Assembly (NCBI RefSeq): GCF_900110415.1
Contig: NZ_FODR01000010.1
Location: 124,001-188,000 of the forward strand
Origin: Mucilaginibacter sp. OK283
GTDB lineage: Bacteria; Bacteroidota; Bacteroidia; Sphingobacteriales; Sphingobacteriaceae
Length of the DNA stretch: 64,000 nt
Direction: 5' to 3'
A program made the translations under genes and the position numbers. Under the pieces are notes generated by a model. The model saw only the letters and a list, made by a program, of their open reading frames with translations. It was not told the DNA's origin and did not search any database. Within the stretch, counting starts at the first letter, position 1. Each line of letters opens with the position of its first letter. This document shows, in pieces, positions 17,220 to 26,040 of this stretch.

Positions 17220-17418
17220 TTTAATTTGAAAATTTGAAGATTTGAAAATTGCCGGAGAGGTAATTAGCTTATCGATACTCTTACTACGCCACTGCCGCGT
17301 TTTTGCTCTTGCTAAATGCAAAGCAGCAAACTGCGTTAAAGCACACAGGCAAATTCCAATAAAAGCAAATCAATGGTACTAACAGTACCGTCCGGAAAAA
17401 TGAATTAAAAAGAGGGGA

Positions 17419-17967
17419 TTAGCAGGTGGCTTTTGGCGGTTGCTCAGGAATGTCCTGCTGGTAATAAACCAACGGCTGTACAGGTTGTACAACGTTTTTC
17501 GGTAAGTTTTTTATAGGGCAATTAAACTCAATTTGCGCAAAAGAGAAACTTATGTTTTCCTGCACAATGGTTTTGCCGTAGGGTACATGATCTTTTTGTG
17601 GTACCGGGATATCTTTAACGCCTTTGGCATTAACTACATTTTTATCAATATGTTGTGTGGTTTCGTAATTGGGGATGCACATCAGGTGTAAACCAGTGCG
17701 TGTCATCTTCATTTTTACGTAGTTGTAGTTGATGCTCCCAAATTGAATTTGCCCGGCAATGTTCTCAAAGCTTTTCCAGTCGTGAATATTGGGGAGGTTA
17801 ACGGGGATAACTACCTCTGTTAGATCTTTAATATTGTAAAGCCCTTTACGGGTTTGCTCGGTATAAAACTTATTTGTTTTGTAAACCAAATATTGATGAA
17901 ATGCCAGCTGCCCGCCAATATTTAGCAGGTGAATGTTGAGTAACATTAAGGCAATAAATTTTTTCAA
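17419..17967 (-). CDS. Conserved-looking hypothetical protein with N-terminal membrane anchor or signal
   Basis: I do not recognise a characterised family. The 182-residue product has a hydrophobic N-terminus (FIALMLLNIHLLNIGGQLAF) that may be a signal or an anchor. The remainder is soluble and strand-rich with a VVIPVNLPNIHDW segment and a Pro-rich, Cys-terminated tail (IPEQPPKATC). It lies 199 bases upstream of AhpD paralog 3 on the same strand, so membership in that unit is possible but not shown. It is divergent from the GH32 gene. Confidence 0.65.
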   Translation of the reverse strand: MKKFIALMLLNIHLLNIGGQLAFHQYLVYKTNKFYTEQTRKGLYNIKDLTEVVIPVNLPNIHDWKSFENIAGQIQFGSINYNYVKMKMTRTGLHLMCIPNYETTQHIDKNVVNAKGVKDIPVPQKDHVPYGKTIVQENISFSFAQIEFNCPIKNLPKNVVQPVQPLVYYQQDIPEQPPKATC

Positions 17968-18131
17968 TCTGGTTTAAAGGCAAAAGAGTTGTTTAAAGTT
18001 GTGACTTTAAAACAAACTTTCAAAATTTTATTTAACAATAGCGTGAATATCTGCCGGGTTTACGCCCTATTTGCTCCGGAGTTAATTTTTAATGTACATT
18101 TATGCTGCCAACTTTATAAAACAGCTACCCG

Positions 18132-19643
18132 ATGTTTAAATATTTTACCTACTGCCTTGTCTTCGTGACGTTTACTGTTAAAGTATTTGCCCAGCAAACG
18201 CCAACGCCACAATGGCGACCAGCATACCATTTTACGCCGCCCACCGGCTGGACTAACGACCCTAACGGACTCCTCTTTCTCGACGGGAAATATAACCTGT
18301 ATTATCAGCATAACCCTTTCGAAAATAAATGGGGGCATATGAGCTGGGGACACGCCACCAGTACCGACCTGCTGCACTGGAAAAATCTGCCGGTAGCCAT
18401 TACCGAAATAGTGACAAAGGATACTTTAACCTATGTCTACTCCGGCTCGGCAGTGGTGGATAAAAATAATACCAGTGGTTTTGGTAAAAATGGTAAAGCT
18501 CCTATTGTTGCCATTTTTACAGCCGATCAGCCCAAACAGAAAAAAGAATCGCAATATATAGCTTATAGTAACGATGGAGGCATAAGCTACACCCAATACA
18601 CCGGCAACCCAGTTATCGATTTGAATAAAAAAGATTTCCGCGACCCCAATGTTTTCTGGCACGAACCAACCAAACAGTGGATTATGACTGTAGCCATGGT
18701 TGACGAGCATATGGTAAGGATTTACGGCTCTAAAAACCTGAAAGAGTGGACAAAGCTCAGCGATTTTGGCCCTGCTGGTTATACTAAAAGCGGCTGGGAA
18801 TGCCCATCAATGGTGCCGTTGTTAGTCGATGGCAACAAATCGAAAATTAAGTGGGTGCTTTTTGTTTCGGCCTTTACAGACCGCGGTCCATCGATGCAAT
18901 ACTTTATTGGCGATTTTGATGGCACTACTTTTAAAAATAGTTATCCCGGTGCCGCAACCTTGCCGGTTGATGGTGGCGATGCTTTTTATGCTGCTATCCC
19001 CTGGCGTTTACCTAATCATAAAATTACTTTATTGGGTTGGTTGGTGCCTGGTAAACCAGATACCTACCCGTGGCGCGGCCAAATGTCTATCCCCCGCAAT
19101 CTTTCCTTAAAAACTACAAGCCAGGGATTGAGGCTGGTACAACAGCCTACTGTCGACAGTGAAAAGAAACTAGATACAATGGCTGCCAGTGTTATTTTTA
19201 AAGACATCCAGATGAAAAAAAGCGATATACCATTGCCGGAAGCTGGCAACAGTAATGCTTATTGGATAGATGCCGAATTTGTTATGAGCACAACTGAACT
19301 GGCCGGTTTTAAAATTGCACAAAACAAGGATATGCCAGCCAATGATATAATTGTAGGGTACGATGCTGCTAAGCAACAACTGTTTATTGATTGCTCGAAT
19401 GCCGAAAAGAATAATAAGCCAGCTGTTAATCACATTCAAGCTATACCCATGCGGCCTATGAAACTCTTGAATACACTGGTGAAGATCCAGCTACTTGTTG
19501 ACCGTAATTCAATAGAGATATTTGGCAACAATGGGGAAAAGGTTATTACTACGGCTTTTTACCCTGATGCAAAATCTACGGGGGTATCAATATTTGGCGA
19601 GTACGTTGACGTTAATTTGAAGATCAGAAGAATGGATAAATAA
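18132..19643 (+). CDS. Secreted GH32 fructosidase (levanase/inulinase type)
   Basis: The 503-residue protein has a signal peptide (YCLVFVTFTVKVFAQ) and the GH32 five-bladed propeller. The nucleophile motif is GWTNDPNG (Asp near residue 43), followed by YYQHNPFENKWGHMSWGHATSTDLLHW. The transition-state stabiliser motif is FRDPNVFW and the acid/base motif is WECPSM. A C-terminal beta-sandwich ends ISIFGEYVDVNLKIRRM. Such enzymes release fructose from levan, inulin or sucrose-type ends in the periplasm or outside. It stands alone with no SusC/D pair or fructokinase beside it. The leader contains AAACTTTCAAAAT (from about 18014), shared with half of the palindrome at 19689-19724. Confidence 0.92.
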   Translation: MFKYFTYCLVFVTFTVKVFAQQTPTPQWRPAYHFTPPTGWTNDPNGLLFLDGKYNLYYQHNPFENKWGHMSWGHATSTDLLHWKNLPVAITEIVTKDTLTYVYSGSAVVDKNNTSGFGKNGKAPIVAIFTADQPKQKKESQYIAYSNDGGISYTQYTGNPVIDLNKKDFRDPNVFWHEPTKQWIMTVAMVDEHMVRIYGSKNLKEWTKLSDFGPAGYTKSGWECPSMVPLLVDGNKSKIKWVLFVSAFTDRGPSMQYFIGDFDGTTFKNSYPGAATLPVDGGDAFYAAIPWRLPNHKITLLGWLVPGKPDTYPWRGQMSIPRNLSLKTTSQGLRLVQQPTVDSEKKLDTMAASVIFKDIQMKKSDIPLPEAGNSNAYWIDAEFVMSTTELAGFKIAQNKDMPANDIIVGYDAAKQQLFIDCSNAEKNNKPAVNHIQAIPMRPMKLLNTLVKIQLLVDRNSIEIFGNNGEKVITTAFYPDAKSTGVSIFGEYVDVNLKIRRMDK

Positions 19644-19688
19644 GGGTGTAATCGTAAAGAAAATGCGTTTTCTGTAAGTTTTATTTTG

Positions 19689-19738
19689 TTATTAAACTTT
19701 CAAAATATTTTGAAAGTTTAATAATTTATTTAGATTTG
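19689..19738 (+). promoter_or_regulatory. 36-bp palindrome plus -7 box before the MBOAT pair
   Basis: Positions 19689-19706 and 19707-19724 are exact reverse complements with no spacer (core TTTCAAAATATTTTGAAA). The right arm contains TTTG (19709-19712), and 18 bases later comes TAGATTTG (19731-19738). Together these match a Bacteroidota TTTG / TAnnTTTG promoter for the gene at 19775. A repressor bound to the palindrome would cover the -33 box. It lies after the GH32 stop, and the hairpin could also act as a terminator. Confidence 0.7.
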
Positions 19739-19774
19739 TACTATCTAAACGGATAAAAATAAATACCCTGTAAA

Positions 19775-20209
19775 ATGAAAACCATAGGTTTTAGTATTCA
19801 GCAATTGATCTGGTTTGCGGGGCTGGCCCAGGTAGGGTTGGCGGTTGGCAGCCTGACCATTCCCCGGGTTTTAAACTGGCGGCCCGAGCTGTTAAAAGTG
19901 CAGCCCCTGATTAAGCAAATGTTTTGGACTTATGCCGCATACATCCTGGTTATTAACCTTTGCTTCGGGCTGCTTTCGGCACTGGCATCTAATGACCTTG
20001 TTAACGGAACACGGCTTGCAACATTGCTTACCGGCTTTATCGCCGCCTACTGGATCTCCAGGGTGCTGATCCAGTTTCTTTATTTCGACAGGGCAAATTT
20101 CCCTTCAGGTAAATTGCATAAACTGGCCGAGGCGGTATTGGTTGTTCTTTTTGTTTTCCTGAGTATTGTTTATAGCAGGGCCTGTTACTTTAATTATATG
20201 CAGTCATGA
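19775..20209 (+). CDS. Small four-helix membrane protein paired with an MBOAT enzyme
   Basis: This 144-residue protein of unknown function has four predicted membrane helices: about residues 9-30, 49-70, 80-102 and 120-138. It contains no recognised catalytic motif. The stop overlaps the start of the MBOAT gene by 4 bases (ATGA at 20206-20209), so the two are translationally coupled and probably form a complex or pathway. A strong palindromic promoter region lies upstream. Confidence 0.75.
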   Translation: MKTIGFSIQQLIWFAGLAQVGLAVGSLTIPRVLNWRPELLKVQPLIKQMFWTYAAYILVINLCFGLLSALASNDLVNGTRLATLLTGFIAAYWISRVLIQFLYFDRANFPSGKLHKLAEAVLVVLFVFLSIVYSRACYFNYMQS

Positions 20210-21180
20210 TCACCACGACGGTACTATTACCCTTGTTATATTTCGGCATCACAAACGCTGTTGTTGTACTGTTGGGCTATGTTTTTATAAAATATAAAAT
20301 GGTGTGGCAAAGCTGGGTTTTGCTGATTGTGAGCATCCTTATCGTTGATCTCATATTTTTACATGCTAACCCCATATTGCGAATGCTGGCCATTATTTCC
20401 ACAACCTTTACCGCCATGAAGGTTATTGCTGTGGCTCAAAATTATAAAAGCAAAAAACTTACCCTTCGATTTAATCAATGGCTGGTTTTTGCAGGCGGCT
20501 GGGCCGGCATGCGTGCCGAACCTTTTGAAAACCTTGGGCATGCACCCTTAACCAATGCCTGGGCAATGATTTGGTTTGGCCTGGGCCGGGTAATAGCCGG
20601 CGGGGTATTTATTCTGCTGGGGCGCCAAATTGTATTGCTGCCTTTGGGGCCGAAGCCGGCTTACCTGTTAACCACCGCTTTTTTACTGGTTGGGCTAAGT
20701 CTTATTCTTCACTTTGGACTGTTGAGTATTAGCGCAGGTACGTGGCGACTTAAAGGCGTAAATACCTATTACCTGTTCAAACAACCTGCCAGGGCCATGA
20801 GCATTACTGAATTTTGGGGTAAACGCTGGAACATGGCCTTTAGCGAAATGACCTCCATAACCATCTTTCGCCCCTTGCGTAATAAAATAGGGCCGGCTGC
20901 CGCGTTAATGGTCGCATTCGGTTTCTCGGGACTGCTGCATGAACTGGCCCTTAGTGTACCGGTAAATAGCGGATATGGTTTGCCTATGATATATTTTATT
21001 ATCCAGGGAGCTATGGTACTGCTGGAAAAAGTGTTGACAAATGGTGGGGCTGCTTTTTTAAAACACCCGTTCACCGCCCGTTTATGGACATTGTTTTGGG
21101 TGATAGCACCAATGCCCTTGCTGTTTCACCCGCAGTTTATCAGGCAAATTGTGTGGCCGATGGTGGGGTTACACGTGTAA
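20206..21180 (+). CDS. MBOAT-type wax-synthase-like acyltransferase
   Basis: The 324-residue integral membrane protein has about eight helices. SITEFWGKRWNMAFSEM matches the FWxxRWxxxF signature of membrane-bound wax synthase-like acyltransferases (MBOAT_2 branch). A helix later, FGFSGLLHELALSVP carries the conserved catalytic His. Relatives transfer an acyl chain to a long-chain alcohol, sterol or similar acceptor. In bacteria the acceptor is mostly unknown. The coupling with the small membrane protein at 19775 is tight. Confidence 0.8.
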   Translation: MITTTVLLPLLYFGITNAVVVLLGYVFIKYKMVWQSWVLLIVSILIVDLIFLHANPILRMLAIISTTFTAMKVIAVAQNYKSKKLTLRFNQWLVFAGGWAGMRAEPFENLGHAPLTNAWAMIWFGLGRVIAGGVFILLGRQIVLLPLGPKPAYLLTTAFLLVGLSLILHFGLLSISAGTWRLKGVNTYYLFKQPARAMSITEFWGKRWNMAFSEMTSITIFRPLRNKIGPAAALMVAFGFSGLLHELALSVPVNSGYGLPMIYFIIQGAMVLLEKVLTNGGAAFLKHPFTARLWTLFWVIAPMPLLFHPQFIRQIVWPMVGLHV

Positions 21181-21476
21181 GCTTAAATAACGTGTATCGC
21201 ATGGGCGTTCAATGGAACATTTGTGCAACTCCTGCCCATGACATATTCTTTAAACTTCTCTTTTGTCATAGCGAGTGACAGAATCCGCAGTCAAGAAACT
21301 CCGGAGCTGGAATTGATTTTCAATGGTACACCCCACTCAAAAAATATGTGCACAATGCAGCATCCGAATTGCGACCTACACTGTTAGATAAACATCCGGC
21401 ATCGTTGAAGGTGGATAAAGCAGGTTTATAATTAATGGAATAAAGTAGTTATCGGGCATTTTATACCTTTAATTAC
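21181..21476. other. Non-coding spacer with repeat and possible gene relic
   Basis: This stretch contains no intact gene. From 21265 it reads GTCATAGCGAG..GAATCC, resembling the repeat found at 51538 and 55213 (GTCATTGCGAG..CAATCC). Frame 21279-21431 on the plus strand, read after a stop, gives a protein-like tail (FQWYTPLKKYVHNAASELRP, ending DKAGL) that could be the end of a lost gene. I cannot name it. Confidence 0.4.
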
Positions 21477-21521
21477 TTGCAAACTTGGGTATATTTGGGG
21501 GTAAACGCATTTCAACGGCGA

Positions 21522-22037
21522 ATGTACGATCAAAATAAAATAGACGACTTTTTTCTTCGCTCTGAACAAACTATTAAAACTTGTGATCGAGACAGTGCTT
21601 TCATACTTATTTCGTCTGAAATAGACAATTGCGAAACCAGGTATCTTAACGAATACATTACAGCTCTGAATTTTATACGTCATGAAAAAGTTTTAGACTG
21701 GATTGAAATGAGTGCCCATAGAATAACTGATGTAAATCTCAGTTGGGGGCACCTTGCAGCCAGTTCCTATTTTAACTGGAATAAGGCAGATAAATGGTTG
21801 ACAAAAGGGAGGCCCTTGAGTTTAATAAGCCTTGATGCATTGGTGTTCTGCACGTCAATTGGAGAACGATTAAATCAATCGCCCTGGATGAGACAAATTC
21901 AGCCAAGGCTTGTTGATAATCCAAAGCCAGAAATTGTTGCTGCAAGAGTTCAAGAATATTTGAAAACAGACGCTGTGCCGAGAACAAAGCGGGTTGTTAA
22001 TCAGATTATTGAAAATATTTTTGATGCCGGATATTAG
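21522..22037 (+). CDS. Hypothetical protein, immunity-like size
   Basis: The ATG at 21522 (MYDQNKIDDFFLRSEQ) is preferred over a TTG 15 codons upstream. A -7 box TATATTTG at 21490-21497 would place the transcript start just before this ATG. The 171-residue acidic protein is mostly helical, lacks a signal or membrane helix, and has the segment RITDVNLSWGHLAASSYFNW. I do not recognise the family. The size, isolation and flanking repeats are like those of orphan immunity proteins, but no toxin is nearby. Confidence 0.65.
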   Translation: MYDQNKIDDFFLRSEQTIKTCDRDSAFILISSEIDNCETRYLNEYITALNFIRHEKVLDWIEMSAHRITDVNLSWGHLAASSYFNWNKADKWLTKGRPLSLISLDALVFCTSIGERLNQSPWMRQIQPRLVDNPKPEIVAARVQEYLKTDAVPRTKRVVNQIIENIFDAGY

Positions 22038-22103
22038 TCATTAAGTATGCTGATTGTATTAAAAAGTGAGTTCAGCATCCCTGATTCTTCGAAATTGCTG
22101 AGT

Positions 22104-22270
22104 ACTCACCCGCCTGTTCGCAGTAGTCGAACTGCACCGCTCTCGGGCGATTGCAGTGTACAGACGCTCGAAAATTTGAATTTTATTTCGCAAACCCTAA
22201 GCCTCGTTCAAGCCCCATCTTTCCTGCACAGCCGAAGAGAGGGGGACGAGCGCAGCGATGCCGGGTGAGT
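22104..22270. repeat. Palindromic repeat element, copy 2 (diverged)
   Basis: The element is bounded by ACTCACCCG (22104-22112) and CGGGTGAGT (22262-22270). Its right 37 bases (22234-22270) match the right arm of the element at 6803-6964 at 31 of 37 positions by my count. The left arm has drifted. The two copies have nearly the same total length (167 and 162 bp), so they look like one family of hairpin elements. This region lies in the 320-base spacer 22038-22357, which has no gene. Confidence 0.75.
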
Positions 22271-22307
22271 CTTTGCCTGCGTTCAAATATTTACCCCTAA
22301 AACACAA

Positions 22308-22338
22308 ACACCCCGTTATGCCGGGCATAACAGGGTGT
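22308..22338 (-). terminator. Intrinsic terminator after the GLPGLI gene
   Basis: Arms 22308-22322 and 22324-22338 pair with one mismatch (a G:U in RNA), forming a very stable stem. On the minus strand it is followed by TTTGTGTTTT. It lies 20 bases beyond the stop of the gene at 22358-23134. Confidence 0.8.
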
Positions 22339-22357
22339 TGCTTAAGTTTATGATAGG

Positions 22358-23134
22358 TTAAAGGATAAAGGCTTTTAAATAGGCGTTGGCATAAGTGCCC
22401 CAATCTTTCATCACATTTTTTAGGGTAGCTGCCAGTTGCTGGTTGTTTACCACTTTTCCTTTTTTGGGCGGCGCAAGCGCTTTGTCGTCCACAGGCACTT
22501 CGTTTACCTTGGTGGCAAACCAGGTTACGTTTTCATGCGGCAGGGCAAGGCCCAATATCATCCCGGGAAGGCCTGTGAAACTTTCTGGTCCGCCAGGTAC
22601 GGCAATGTCGTCGGTATAAAACGCTACCACATAAATAGAGTCCATAACCAGGGCGTTGGCACGGCGGCAGGTAAAGCCGGCTATTTCCCGGGTTTCGCTG
22701 GTTATCTTCCAGTTTATTTTGCGCAAGGTATCTTTTACCAGGAAGTTTTGCTCAAAAACCTTTTTCTGGTTGATGCTTAGGCCCGTGGTTAAATCGTCGG
22801 CAATGGTATTTACCTGGTTTACTACAGGGCTTTCGCCAAAAAAGCCATTATCGGGCGCATCAGATTCGATAGGCGTAAACATCGTTTTGTTATTGGCAAA
22901 TGTTAACGTGCTTTTAAGCTTTTTAAACTGTGGCTGTGTTTTTTTATAGGAGTCAAAAGCAGATCGAAGAAAGTCTTCATTGTTTTTATTGATCTGTTTT
23001 TCAAAAAAAGCAAACATGTTCACAGTTTTTTCAAACTCGATGGTGCCATTCATGGTAAAGTGCTTGTTTTGAGCAAACACGGCACTACTGCCCAAAGCAA
23101 TTATACAGGTGGTAAGTATTATAAGGTTTTTCAT
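22358..23134 (-). CDS. GLPGLI family secreted protein
   Basis: The 258-residue protein has a signal peptide (LIILTTCIIALGSSAVFAQ). The family motif appears as GLPGMILGLALP near residue 187, preceded by GFTCRRANAL and VVAFYTDDIAVPGGPESF. GLPGLI proteins are periplasmic or surface proteins of Bacteroidota with no established biochemical role. They are usually encoded beside a carboxypeptidase-regulatory-domain outer-membrane protein, as here: the partner's stop lies 5 bases upstream. Confidence 0.9.
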   Translation of the reverse strand: MKNLIILTTCIIALGSSAVFAQNKHFTMNGTIEFEKTVNMFAFFEKQINKNNEDFLRSAFDSYKKTQPQFKKLKSTLTFANNKTMFTPIESDAPDNGFFGESPVVNQVNTIADDLTTGLSINQKKVFEQNFLVKDTLRKINWKITSETREIAGFTCRRANALVMDSIYVVAFYTDDIAVPGGPESFTGLPGMILGLALPHENVTWFATKVNEVPVDDKALAPPKKGKVVNNQQLAATLKNVMKDWGTYANAYLKAFIL

Positions 23135-23139
23135 AGTGC

Positions 23140-25938
23140 TTATTTTTTAGGTGCTGCCCCGCCGCCAACATGGTTAAAATCCCAGGTAAGGGATAACATA
23201 AAATATCTTTTAATCGCAGTATATCTTTCCTGAGTAAGTATCCCGGCAGATCCTGACCGGTTGTACCCTTTATTTTGGTTAAGCAAGTCGTTGCCGCTTA
23301 AAGTTATTTTAATACTTTCGTCCTTCATAAACGCCTTGCTTATGTTGGCATTTAGCGTGGTACGCTTAAAATCTTCAGGAAAAGATTGCGTTTTGGCGTT
23401 GTATTGGTAATTACAATCGGAGCCAATACCGAATTTTGCCGGTAAATAAATATTAAACCCGCCGTTGGCATTAAACCCGCTGCCGTTATTGTTTACATTT
23501 GGTAAAAGCGATGATGAGTTAAGCGTATAGGCGGGGCCGGCAGATGCCCATACATTATATTTTTTTTGCTTGTATTTTGATAAGTTAAAATTGGCCGAGT
23601 AGGTGTACGAGGTAGTTTTATTGAGCTTGTTGTTTGACAGGTTATAATAGGTATTTCCATTAGCATCGGCGCTTAAACCGGCGTTGATATCGCCAATCGG
23701 GATTTTGCGGCCGTAGTAAACATTAACGTACATATTAACAGTTTGCTTATCCAGGTTTGAAGATTGAAAAACACTTTTACCGGTTTGCGTATCGGTAACC
23801 ACATTACTTACAATAGGGTTCATGGTGCTGCTGTATGAGCCGCCTACGTACAATGATTGATCGCTGATAACCTGGTAGGAGTTGTACCATAACGAAAACC
23901 GGTTAGTAAATGATGGCTTCAGGTTAGGATTACCCAATGTAACATTTAGCGGGTCGGTATTTACCCTTACCGGCTGAATCTGGTCGATGTTTGGTTGCGA
24001 AGTATTACCGTTGTAACTGATACGGATAGATTGCTGCTGCGAAAACCGGTATTGGTATGTAGCCTGCGGAAACCAGTTTACAAAGTTGCGGTTCCGGGAA
24101 TTGGCATCGTTAAATAAATCAACCTGTTTAAAATTAACCGTTGCTACTTTTGAGCCAAAGTTGAAAGTGGCCTTTTTACTTTTATAATTAAAATTTAAGC
24201 CAAACTGGTTAGAAAGCTGATTAAGCTTATAATTATTGCTCAGCGAATCAATTTGTACGTTATAAACACCCGGGGCCGATTGGTTGTAGGAGCGCCTGTC
24301 TGAGGTTCCGTTGTTCACGTTGATGCCGTAATTTACAACAGCCGAAAACTTTTTAGATAGCGGCTCGGTATAGGTTACAGTGGAGCTTAATACATTATTT
24401 TTAGTTTGGGTGGTTTTACGCTGATCTATGGCCTGCGTACTGGTTGCATTTTCCAGCGTATCAAAAAACGCCGTGTTTGATTTCAAAAAGCCCTTCGCAT
24501 CGCTTTCATTGTAAGCTTCACTGATGTTTACCGATAATGTGCGTCCTACTCTTTTAAATTTTTTGGTGTAAAAAGCGCTTGCATGAAATATTTTGTCGGT
24601 AACATCATTGTTTACTGTCCGGTTATTGGTGTTTAGCTTAGTACCGTTTTGGCGTAAGCTTGTCGAGGTGTAAGTATTGTCAACCTTGCTGTGTTTATCA
24701 GTTCCGTCAACCATCAGCTTTAAATTTGATGACGTATCCAGTTTTACCTGGTACGTTAAATCAAGCTTTTGGCGAAACATATATTTATGAAAGGTTTGAT
24801 CGGAGTTGCTGTTGATAAAATTGCCCGGCAGTGTATTTTGGGTTAAGATGTTTTTTGTTCCATCCACATCAAGCGAGCCTATTTTATAATTGGCGTTGAT
24901 TGATTGTTTATCAGCATTCCATTTGGTATCATAATGTGCACCGGCGGTGCGTGCTAATGGAATACCCTCGCCTTCAAACCTGCCATTCCAGCTGTCAAGG
25001 TCGCTCTCGTCGCCGCCTCCGTTAAAGAATAAGCCGCCGTCGTCGCTAAACTCCAGGCCGGTGCCGCCGTATTTATTTTCGTCTCTCCAGCCAAGGCCTA
25101 TTTTACCGGTATTGCCTATAGTACCATAAACCGAAAACTTTTGCTTTCCCTTAAAGCGGTTAAACATCAGTTGTTCCTGGTAATATTTATCGGTACCGCC
25201 TTCAGCATCCAGTTTGCCAAAATAGCCGTTCTTTTTATCCTCTTTAAGCTTAATGTTGATGGTTTTATTTTTCACCCCGTCATCAATACCGGTAAATGCG
25301 GCCTGGTCGCTTTTTTTATCGTAAAGCTGTACTTTATCTACCATATCTGCACGCAGGTTTTTGGTAACCAGGGTTGGGTCATCGCCAAAAAATTCCTCGC
25401 CATCAACCAAAACCTTACTTACGGTTTGGCCCTGGGCGGTAATTTTACCATCCTTATCCACCTGGATGCCTGGAAGCTCCTTCAAAAGGTCTTCTACTTT
25501 TGCGTTCGGTTGTACAGTAAATGCATTGGCATTAAATTCGGTAGTATCGCCCTTAATTTTAACCGCCGCTACCTGAGCTTTTATAATAACTTCTTTAAGC
25601 AGCTGTGTTTTAAGTATCATGCCTATGCGGCCAAAATCGTGCGTGGTATGTGCCGAATCGAGTGTAAAACGCTCCACAAAATCGGCGTAACCAGAGTAGC
25701 TTACCAGCAAAATGAATTTACCTTTTTTTAAATTGTTAATGGCAAACTGACCATCGTTTACCCGGGTAAACTTTTGCAGGATAGAATCTTTGGCATTTAA
25801 AACAGCAACAGTAGCGTTGGTTAATTTAGAATTTGAAGCCGTATCGGCAACTCCGCCTTTGATGGAATAAGTACTTTGTGCAAAAACAGAAGCTGTACCA
25901 AGCAGGAGTATTATTAGTGCAGTAATTGTGATTTTCAT
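23140..25938 (-). CDS. TonB-receptor-like outer-membrane protein (CarboxypepD_reg plus OMP_b-brl_3)
   Basis: I chose the ATG at 25938 (MKITITALIILLLGTASVFAQ, a clean signal peptide). An alternative TTG seven codons upstream is unlikely. The protein has about 932 residues. A CarboxypepD_reg-like domain spans about 25-110 (YSIKGGVADTASNSKLTNAT). A plug-like part follows (VEDLLKELPGIQVDKDGKIT, VLVDGEEFFGDDP), then a long barrel with Asn/Tyr-rich strands ending SLTWDFNHVGG. It pairs with the GLPGLI gene downstream. Three direct repeats at 25990-26040 precede it. Confidence 0.88.
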   Translation of the reverse strand: MKITITALIILLLGTASVFAQSTYSIKGGVADTASNSKLTNATVAVLNAKDSILQKFTRVNDGQFAINNLKKGKFILLVSYSGYADFVERFTLDSAHTTHDFGRIGMILKTQLLKEVIIKAQVAAVKIKGDTTEFNANAFTVQPNAKVEDLLKELPGIQVDKDGKITAQGQTVSKVLVDGEEFFGDDPTLVTKNLRADMVDKVQLYDKKSDQAAFTGIDDGVKNKTINIKLKEDKKNGYFGKLDAEGGTDKYYQEQLMFNRFKGKQKFSVYGTIGNTGKIGLGWRDENKYGGTGLEFSDDGGLFFNGGGDESDLDSWNGRFEGEGIPLARTAGAHYDTKWNADKQSINANYKIGSLDVDGTKNILTQNTLPGNFINSNSDQTFHKYMFRQKLDLTYQVKLDTSSNLKLMVDGTDKHSKVDNTYTSTSLRQNGTKLNTNNRTVNNDVTDKIFHASAFYTKKFKRVGRTLSVNISEAYNESDAKGFLKSNTAFFDTLENATSTQAIDQRKTTQTKNNVLSSTVTYTEPLSKKFSAVVNYGINVNNGTSDRRSYNQSAPGVYNVQIDSLSNNYKLNQLSNQFGLNFNYKSKKATFNFGSKVATVNFKQVDLFNDANSRNRNFVNWFPQATYQYRFSQQQSIRISYNGNTSQPNIDQIQPVRVNTDPLNVTLGNPNLKPSFTNRFSLWYNSYQVISDQSLYVGGSYSSTMNPIVSNVVTDTQTGKSVFQSSNLDKQTVNMYVNVYYGRKIPIGDINAGLSADANGNTYYNLSNNKLNKTTSYTYSANFNLSKYKQKKYNVWASAGPAYTLNSSSLLPNVNNNGSGFNANGGFNIYLPAKFGIGSDCNYQYNAKTQSFPEDFKRTTLNANISKAFMKDESIKITLSGNDLLNQNKGYNRSGSAGILTQERYTAIKRYFMLSLTWDFNHVGGGAAPKK

Positions 25939-25989
25939 AAGGTTATTTATGGAAACCAAGATATAACTAAGTTTTTAGTAATCAAAACG

Positions 25990-26040
25990 ATTTAACATTT
26001 GCACCTGTATATTTAACATTTAAAGCCAAAAATTTAACAT
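25990..26040 (-). promoter_or_regulatory. Three ATTTAACAT direct repeats at exact 21-bp spacing
   Basis: ATTTAACAT occurs at 25990-25998, 26011-26019 and 26032-26040. The start-to-start distance is 21 bp both times (two helical turns), so all copies face the same side of the helix. They lie 52-102 bp upstream of the outer-membrane protein start, where an activator would bind. LytTR-type response regulators bind 9-bp direct repeats with about 12-bp gaps, and this layout has the same geometry. The minus-strand word ATGTTAAAT only partly fits the published LytTR consensus. The rest of the spacer 25939-26295 holds no gene. Confidence 0.6.
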
